Positions 57,956 to 64,000 of a DNA stretch of 64,000 nt are shown one piece after another. Under the pieces are notes generated by a model that was given only the letters and a program-made list of their open reading frames with translations, searched no databases and had not been told where the DNA came from. The stretch is taken from assembly GCA_905220665.1 (NCBI GenBank), contig CAJNAR010000157.1:1-64000 (forward strand), in the 5' to 3' direction. The translations under genes were made by a program, and so were the position numbers. This DNA is from Albugo candida. Lineage: Eukaryota; Oomycota; Peronosporomycetes; Albuginales; Albuginaceae. The stretch's first letter is position 1, and each line of letters starts with the position of its first letter.

Positions 57956-59064
57956 GGGGACCTATGGATTTAATACCACTTTTTTAAAAGTTAAAACAAT
58001 ATGGTTTATATACCAAAGCGAATATTACACAGGCGAAATTGCAAAAATATGAAAAATACACCAAAAAGTCTGAACTTTATGTAAGAATATGAAGAAGATA
58101 TTGTTTTATCACTAGGAAAAGATTATTCCTTGCAGGTGCGCTTGTTGTGGCCGTAGTTACCGCATGTAGTGCACTTGTTGCTGCGCTTCTTCTTGAAAGC
58201 TTCTGTGGCAGCCTGAGACTCGATTCGCTTCGACTTCTTCGGCCGGCCACGCTTTTTTGACACCGTGAGTGGGTGATGCTTTTCTAAACGCGTCATTTCA
58301 TCCATCGTCACGCATGGGTTCATGAACTGACACTGCGTGCGATCTTCATCGAAGAGTTGCGCTTTGAGTCGGATGCAGGCGTCGACACAAGTCTGGTACG
58401 TCAATCGACGCCCTTCAGCCGTCAATTTTTTCTGCATCTCAGCTGGACTGGCGTCACGACCTTTATCAAGGACGAACTGGCGGGCGGAATCAAGGAAAGC
58501 GACGTATGAAGACTTGCTTCCACGACTCGCTTCATATGAAGCCAAGTCAACCCTCGTAGCGTCGCATGTATGCGGCACAAACGTATGAGGCGGCTCAAAT
58601 CCCCTACCATACGCAAAAGCGACCGTGAAGCTGCAATTTGGATCAACACACAACACCTTGTAGCGTCTGTTGTCGCTCGATATGACACGAAACGCCCGTC
58701 CAACGTTTTCGTTGTATTCAATAATTGAACGTGATATGTCGTTGCGACTGGCGTAGTCGCGTGAGTAAAAATATGCACGCCCGTCTGCCCAGTCCCCTGG
58801 CGAACAGCCGTCACTTGACTCTTGTGTCTCACCAACGTAGCCGTCGCTGCCGTTAGTCGCCATAGTCGCCAGATGTGAAAATTCTAACGATATGGCACTC
58901 AAGAATGTGGAAAATTCAGACTTTTTGGTACATTTTTCATAATTTTACATGAACTTAAGACTTTTTGGTGTATTTTTCATATCTTTGCAATTCGCCCGTG
59001 TAATATTCGTTTTGGTATATGAATCATGCGATTTGAAAAAGTGGACTAAAATCCCCATGTCCCC
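57956..59064. mobile_element. Mutator-like (MULE) element, non-autonomous, 1109 bp
   Basis: Long terminal inverted repeats of about 130 bp (57,956-about 58,090 and about 58,930-59,064), similar at roughly four in five positions, start GGGGAC. They are flanked by a 9-bp duplication, TTGTTTAAT (57,947-57,955) and TTGCTTAAT (59,065-59,073), one mismatch. A 9-bp duplication with long TIRs is the hallmark of Mutator-like elements. The single ORF (58,123-58,863, minus) has MULE-like ends but no transposase core. The right end carries two tandem copies, period 40 bp, of a motif (AGACTTTTTGGT...TTTTTCAT) also present once in the left end. Confidence 0.92.
58123..58863 (-). CDS. MULE-derived DNA-binding protein lacking transposase core
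   Basis: An intact frame of 246 residues from the ATG at 58,863. The N-terminal half has a zinc-finger-like region of the WRKY/GCM1-type fold used by Mutator transposases (YKVLCVDPNCSFTVAF ... FVPHTC). The C-terminal half has an AT-hook-like KKRGRPKKSKR and a CCHC zinc knuckle (CTTCGNYGHNKRTC). In Mutator transposases these flank a DDE catalytic domain of about 150-200 residues and a SWIM finger; here both are absent while the frame stays open. That fits an in-frame internal deletion derivative. It could bind the TIRs and compete with an active transposase (inference). It sits inside its own TIR element. Confidence 0.8.
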   Translation of the reverse strand: MATNGSDGYVGETQESSDGCSPGDWADGRAYFYSRDYASRNDISRSIIEYNENVGRAFRVISSDNRRYKVLCVDPNCSFTVAFAYGRGFEPPHTFVPHTCDATRVDLASYEASRGSKSSYVAFLDSARQFVLDKGRDASPAEMQKKLTAEGRRLTYQTCVDACIRLKAQLFDEDRTQCQFMNPCVTMDEMTRLEKHHPLTVSKKRGRPKKSKRIESQAATEAFKKKRSNKCTTCGNYGHNKRTCKE

Positions 59065-59073
59065 TTGCTTAAT

Positions 59074-60909
59074 CATTCTAGTGTACAAGCATCTACCCCA
59101 GCTTGCCTTCCAGCTAGCGAATATTTCAATCTGGTGAGAGAATCCCAATTTATGTAGCTCGTGTTTTTAATGCAAGCACGACCGCTTTAAGCAATGACAT
59201 GCTACTGGAACTACCGTTTCCAAATTAGAAATGATCGAGAAAAAGCATTACTGTTTTATGAAATGGCGTTGCAAATGTATTTCAGTCGCCTCATCGACGG
59301 TGTATTCAATTTGTATAGGGTCCTTAGCCAATTAATTCGGAGTAGAGATATTGCGCTTAGATGTAGCTCCAACTCTCAAGCTCTCCACTCAAAAGCGTTG
59401 CTGACGAGTTTGATTGCAGGATGTCACATTACTGAAACGGGTCGAGTGCTACAAAGACGGTGCGATACTCTGGTAAGCGAGGCTACGTTCGTTAAGCTAT
59501 TCACCTACTTCTTGCGAAGCATCTGCACCTGATGCTCCTTTAAAATTCTTTCCATTCATCCTGCTCCTCACTTTTTCGTTCTAAGCTTTAAGCGCCATTT
59601 TCATAATCCAGAGGTGCTGGCATATTCGGGCTTGGTCCGTGAAATATCTTCGTCTTACAATCAACACTTCATCATACGGTTCAATGATTCTACGATGATC
59701 GCTCCTTCGAAAAAAACGAAAAAGTGGTCACGAGTAGATCTTCCTTGGTCGGTGTAGAGTCAGGGATCTAGATGTGATGGAATTCGAACTGTAATCAATC
59801 TTGGTAATACTGAACAGTGTTGGGATGATGCCAAAACTCTGACTTTCGAAGATAATTTTGGAATGTGTTAGTGTCCATAATTTATCAAAATCTACATATT
59901 TTACCTCGTTCTTGTCCATCGACACGCTTCTCATCGCGCACGACTTGCTCAAAAAATCGCTGCATCCTGGCAATTATATAATCTCAAATTTCTGCATGAA
60001 ACGAACTCCGCGAACAGCTGAAAACAAACTTGGACTTTCCCAAGTTTTGGCAACATGTCAATCGCTTTTTTCGATTTGAGAGGTGATCGTCGAAAATGCT
60101 TGTTAGTTAAGGGATTCAGAAACAATAGATTTCAACAACCATTTACTCGCAGAATACTCATTTATGCCTTCGGACTCACTGAAAAAAATCATGCAGAGTT
60201 TGATCTGGCATTAGCGAGAGCGCTATCATCCACGCCAGGACATTCGCTTCTACACTAGATTTACAATTGCATTTTGCTAAAATCCGATTTGTTGGCATAT
60301 TGGTTTCGAGCAAGGCTGTTCGGTCTAAATATGTGCTCTGGGGATGCAAATCCCCACAAACCTCACATTGAGGACTAGCTGGGTATATCAAATTCCCTAG
60401 AGAAAGCTCTCAATGCCTAAACACGAAAGAACAGACTGCTTGCACCCAGAAAGATGTGTTACGCGCAGCAACAGCCAAGAAGCCAAACTGGGTTACACGC
60501 AAAGCTGCTTCCCAAGCCACCGTTGGACTTGCACGATCATTTGACTGCTGCAAACAATTCTGAAGCGATGTACTTGTACATATCCCCGGGATGGGTGTAA
60601 GAAGACGGTGACTTGCTGCTATCGAGTCCATCTCTACGGCTCCTCGGATTACAATCTTTACAAAATGTCTCAATACCTCATACAACTCGGGAGCAGATAG
60701 TTTACTCTGCATTCCGATACATCGCGGGTATCATTTGTCAAAGATGTAGAGGACCTTATAGTGAATATGTGCAGCTTCCATGCGTCTATTTCCTCCTGTT
60801 GAAGCCGCGTGTAAATACCTGTTATTGCATCATGCGACGTTCGCTTTGACAAATTCGTTCAGCGTCAAGTACTTCCTTGATCGCCAATATCGACGCATAA
60901 AGTCTCAGT
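59074..60909. other. Intergenic region upstream of NAD synthetase
   Basis: No convincing gene. A minus-strand frame at 60,410-60,712 (100 codons; segments such as SAPELYEVLRHFVKIVI and ASPTVAWEAALRV) looks somewhat protein-like and could extend upstream by a short spliced exon, but it matches nothing I know. Other frames (59,194-59,532, plus) look random. Confidence 0.4.
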
Positions 60910-60972
60910 ATGGCATCAATCAATCTCACAACTCAAGATTTTGTCACTTTTTACCAATCAAATAGATACCGC

Positions 60973-63117
60973 ATGAGCACGCTCGTGACAGTAGCAACGT
61001 GCAATCTCAATCAATGGGCTCTTGATTTTGATGGTAATCTACAACGCATTATCAGCTCAATCCAGCAAGCAAAATGTAAAGGAGCAACGTATCGAGTGGG
61101 TCCTGAGCTGGAAGTATGTGGCTACGGCTGCGAAGATCATTTTCTCGAACAAGACACTTTTTATCACTGCTGGGAATCGATTGAAGAAATTCTTCAAGCA
61201 GATACTACAGATGGTATTTTGTGTGATATTGGCATACCAATCATGCATAACGGCGTCCGCTACAATTGTCGTCTATTTTGCCTTGATCGCCGAGTTTTGT
61301 TTATTCGACCAAAGTTATATCTTGCGGATGATGGCAATTATCGAGAAAATCGGTATTTCACAACGTGGAAAATCAAAGAGCGGTCTCAAGAGCGCAATGT
61401 CCAACAGTTTGTATTGCCTCCGAGCATTCAAAAAGTCACGAGACAGCGGTCGGTTCCCTTCGGCTATGCAGCCCTATCATTCACAGACACAATTTGTGCC
61501 TCAGAAACATGTGAAGAACTCTTTACACCAGACAGCCCGAGCATCAAACTAACACTAAGTGGAGTCGAAATAATCGGAAATGGATCTGGGTCACATCACC
61601 AGCTGCGTAAGCTGCATCAGCGAATCGATCTGATCCGCGATGCGACCACAAAAAGCGGTGGTATATATCTTTACGCAAATCAAAAAGGATGTGATGGCGG
61701 TCGGTTGTACTATGATGGTTGTGCTCTCATCGTAGTGAATGGATGCGTTGTTGCTCAAGGAACTCAATTCTCTGTGAAAGAGGTAGAAGTAATTACGGCA
61801 ACAGTGGATTTGGATGATGTTCGATCGTATCGTGGTTCTATCAGTAGCCGAAGCGATCAAGCCAGTGCCCTGGAATTATCGATTCCAAAGATTGACGTGG
61901 ATTTCAGGCTATGTCATGCAAACGAAGATATACACATCAACCCGACCCTACCAGTTGAAATCCGCTATCACACGATCGAAGAAGAAATTGCTTATGGACC
62001 TGCATGCTGGCTATGGGACTATCTTCGAAGGTCTGGGGCAGCTGGTTTCTTTTTGCCGCTTTCAGGCGGAGCCGATAGTTCCTCTGTCGCCTGTATCGTT
62101 GGCATCATGTGCCATTTAGTGACGAAAACTGCAAATGATGGTGACACTTGTGTAATGCAGGACGTGCAGCGTATCATGGGTACCGGCACGGAGTCATACA
62201 TTTCCGTCGAGCCGAACGTACTTGCTTCTCATATTTTACACACCACGTATATGGGTACCAAGAATAGTTCAAAGATCACCAAACAACGAGCCAAGTTACT
62301 TGCGGATGAAATCGGCTCGTACCATCTCCATGTAGAGATCGACTCGATTGTCGAAGCAGTTATCTCTGTATTCGATTTTCTAACAAATAGAACACCTCGC
62401 TACGTCTCGCAAGGAGGTACCATTCAAGAGGATCTAGCGCTTCAAAATATTCAGGCTCGCTTGCGAATGGTGATGAGCTATCTCTTGGCTCAACTGTTAC
62501 CATGGGTCCGTGCCAAGCATGGGTTCCTTCTTGTCCTGAGTTCGGCCAATGTTGATGAGGCACTTCGTGGATACATGACCAAGTATGATTGTAGCAGCGG
62601 TGATCTCAATCCAGTTGGAGCAATTTCAAAGTGCGATTTGAAGAAATTACTTATATGGGCCGCAGTACGTTATAACTATCCATCACTGCAAAAAGTTGTC
62701 GAAGCTCCGCCGACGGCGGAGTTGCGCCCAATTGCAAACAACATCAGTGAGGGAGCTGCCAATGCACTTTCCCATTCACAGCTGGATGAAGCGGACATGG
62801 GCATGTCATATGAGGAGCTTAGCTGGTTCGGTCGAATCCGTAAAGTGCACCGATGTGGACCATTCTGGATGTTCAAGAAACTGGTGCTCGTGTGGAATCA
62901 TCTTACACCTACAATCGTAGCTGAAAAGGTCAAGCGCTTTGTCTATTTCTATTCAGTCAATCGTCACAAAATGACGACGTTGACACCTTCGTATCATGCA
63001 GAGAGCTATTCCCCCGATGACAATCGATTTGATCTCCGTCCATTTCTGTACCCAGCGCAATGGACACGTCAATTTCGTGATATCGACACATTGGCAGAAA
63101 AGCTTGAGAAGAAATGA
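60973..63117 (+). CDS. Glutamine-dependent NAD+ synthetase
   Basis: It makes NAD+ from nicotinic acid adenine dinucleotide, ATP and glutamine. Intronless, 714 residues from the ATG at 60,973 (human about 706); an in-frame ATG at 60,910 would add 21 residues but breaks the usual start MSTLVTVATCNLNQW. The N-terminal nitrilase-type glutaminase domain shows all three catalytic residues: Glu in GPELEVCGYGCEDHF, Lys in RPKLYLADDGNYRENRYF, and Cys in SETCEELFTPDSP. The C-terminal synthetase domain begins near residue 330 with IAYGPACWLWDYLRRSG and the PP-loop PLSGGADSSS. It also has ALQNIQARLRMVMSYLLAQ, SSANVDEALRGYMTKYDCSS and DLNPVGAISK, then WFGRIRKVHRCGPFWMF. A complete, apparently functional enzyme. 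Confidence 0.97.
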   Translation: MSTLVTVATCNLNQWALDFDGNLQRIISSIQQAKCKGATYRVGPELEVCGYGCEDHFLEQDTFYHCWESIEEILQADTTDGILCDIGIPIMHNGVRYNCRLFCLDRRVLFIRPKLYLADDGNYRENRYFTTWKIKERSQERNVQQFVLPPSIQKVTRQRSVPFGYAALSFTDTICASETCEELFTPDSPSIKLTLSGVEIIGNGSGSHHQLRKLHQRIDLIRDATTKSGGIYLYANQKGCDGGRLYYDGCALIVVNGCVVAQGTQFSVKEVEVITATVDLDDVRSYRGSISSRSDQASALELSIPKIDVDFRLCHANEDIHINPTLPVEIRYHTIEEEIAYGPACWLWDYLRRSGAAGFFLPLSGGADSSSVACIVGIMCHLVTKTANDGDTCVMQDVQRIMGTGTESYISVEPNVLASHILHTTYMGTKNSSKITKQRAKLLADEIGSYHLHVEIDSIVEAVISVFDFLTNRTPRYVSQGGTIQEDLALQNIQARLRMVMSYLLAQLLPWVRAKHGFLLVLSSANVDEALRGYMTKYDCSSGDLNPVGAISKCDLKKLLIWAAVRYNYPSLQKVVEAPPTAELRPIANNISEGAANALSHSQLDEADMGMSYEELSWFGRIRKVHRCGPFWMFKKLVLVWNHLTPTIVAEKVKRFVYFYSVNRHKMTTLTPSYHAESYSPDDNRFDLRPFLYPAQWTRQFRDIDTLAEKLEKK

Positions 63118-63339
63118 TGCCCAATTCAGCTGTCGAACTTAAGTAGAAAAGTCGAGAGCTGCGGTATATAAAGTGTCGCTATTTGCCGTAGGTCCTATAC
63201 ATCAAGGAGCACAGTCAATACATCACTATCCCTTTTAATTGTCTGACGATATCAATCAATTTGAACGGTCGATCTACTTGATCTTACCAATTGTGGCGAC
63301 CATCAGAATATCGCTTCTATTTGTGAAATTCTATATGCA

Positions 63340-64000
63340 ATGACAATGTTTATACGTCCGCATCACGAAACAGAAAAAGAGAACACAGACGCTCCAATCG
63401 AATGTGCAGAGCCATCTGATAAATGTAGCAGTAGAACCGAGAATGTGGAGCTTTCTTCCTCCGAATCTCGTACGAAAGATGGAATTTCAGATCGATCACC
63501 TTCCGCTCCATTGACACGAGCGACGTTTTTATGTCTGGCAACGGCTGATTTCCGTCCCCCGGAATGGGCGTGTGAGCCATTAGAGGGCAATGAGCACGCA
63601 CGCTTAGAAGCTTTCCGAGATTCCAGGCATTGTGCGACTTATATGATTGCGACAAAGCGCGTCTGCTATTTTGGACGTGATCAAGAGCATTGTGACCATG
63701 TTTTGGGGAACCCGTCAATCTCACGCAAACACGCAGCCTTCATACACGACGATGCTGGTGGAATTTATGTAAGGCAATAAGTATCGTAGCTTTATGGCTG
63801 AGGCTTGATCTGAAAGAAAATATACTTAGATTGTGGATCTTATGTCTCGTCATGGAACATTTGTCGGAAGGAAACAAGTCACTCCACACGATCCTCTTTT
63901 GCTGCATGGTAGTCTTCTTTTTTTGGTACTAGATGCTTGTGTCGATTGCTAACAATATCTCTGCGGTGATAGATGGCGATACAATCAAATTTGGTCAGAG
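63340..64000 (+). CDS. FHA-domain protein (partial, runs off the window)
   Basis: Exons 63,340-63,768, 63,830-63,908 and from 63,973 onward; introns 61 and 64 nt with consistent phase. The N-terminus is Ser/Glu-rich and disordered. It is followed by FRPPEWACEP and an FHA domain: VCYFGRDQEHCDHVLGNPSISRKHAAF, then in exon 2 IVDLMSRHGTFVGRKQV, then in exon 3 DGDTIKFGQ. FHA domains bind phosphothreonine peptides; GR, SxxH and the HGTFVG loop residues are present. The PPxWA motif before the FHA resembles that of PPP1R8 (NIPP1)-type nuclear proteins, so an RNA-processing or phosphatase-regulatory role is possible. The gene is cut by the window edge. Confidence 0.88.

Noticed and set aside
58864..58902. 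Upstream extension of the MULE ORF
   Set aside because: The frame stays open, but its first codon would be TTG. The first ATG is at 58,863.
60910..60972. Longer NAD synthetase start
   Set aside because: An ATG is present, but the family begins at the later Met followed by TVATCNLNQW; the extra 21 residues have no counterpart.
1..64000. tRNA, rRNA, CRISPR arrays, integrons or phage genes
   Set aside because: None was seen by eye. The window is nuclear eukaryotic sequence. A tRNA scan was not possible here.

Overview
This window is the left end of an oomycete (stramenopile) chromosome. It opens with a C-rich telomere array of the CCCTAAA type. The flanking genes carry very short introns (mostly 46-65 nt) with GT/AG borders. 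The protein set is eukaryotic and includes meckelin, a ciliary transition-zone protein expected in an organism that makes flagellated zoospores. The combination suggests an Albugo-like biotroph, but species is inference only. I saw no bacterial, plasmid, CRISPR or tRNA features.

Region 1 (1-391) is telomere repeat that grades from CCCTAAA into CCCTTAA and AAAACCT variants. Region 2 (about 392-29,800) is a subtelomeric graveyard of decayed mobile DNA. It holds a Ty1/copia element on the minus strand (977-4922), a second copia on the plus strand (6532-11182), a solo copia RNase H fragment (12,260-12,716), Ty3/gypsy-like remnants (13,430-16,080), a 532-bp terminal-inverted-repeat element with an 8-bp target duplication (16,746-17,277), and two LINE remnants in opposite orientation (about 17,750-19,370 minus; 20,405-23,310 plus). 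It also holds a wrecked copy of the splicing factor PRPF6 (about 25,560-26,560). The only convincing intact gene here is a small secreted protein (26,814-27,353, minus). A perfect 151-bp inverted repeat with a 94-bp spacer lies at 27,894-28,289.

Region 3 (29,842-64,000) is compact, conserved gene space: Raptor (TORC1, minus), meckelin/TMEM67 (plus), a small signal-peptide/membrane protein (plus), a coiled-coil protein (minus), DNA polymerase alpha subunit B (minus), AP endonuclease 2 (plus), a CAMK-type kinase (minus), a 2358-residue BEACH-WD40 protein (plus), glutamine-dependent NAD+ synthetase (plus) and the start of an FHA-domain protein (plus, cut by the window edge). Several spliced models were rebuilt by hand, and their exon lengths sum to whole codons. 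A Mutator-like element (57,956-59,064) sits between the BEACH and NAD synthetase genes. It carries an intact ORF with DNA-binding and zinc-knuckle ends but no transposase core.

Functionally, the gene-rich part mixes nutrient signalling (Raptor), DNA replication and repair (POLA2 and APE2, divergent with only 88 bp between start codons), cilium assembly (meckelin), membrane traffic (BEACH) and cofactor synthesis (NAD+). They look like ordinary core genes beside a telomere rather than a functional cluster. The most unusual items are the catalytic-core-less MULE ORF, the perfect inverted repeat, the secreted protein near the telomere, the PRPF6 relic and a possible 28-nt intron in meckelin.
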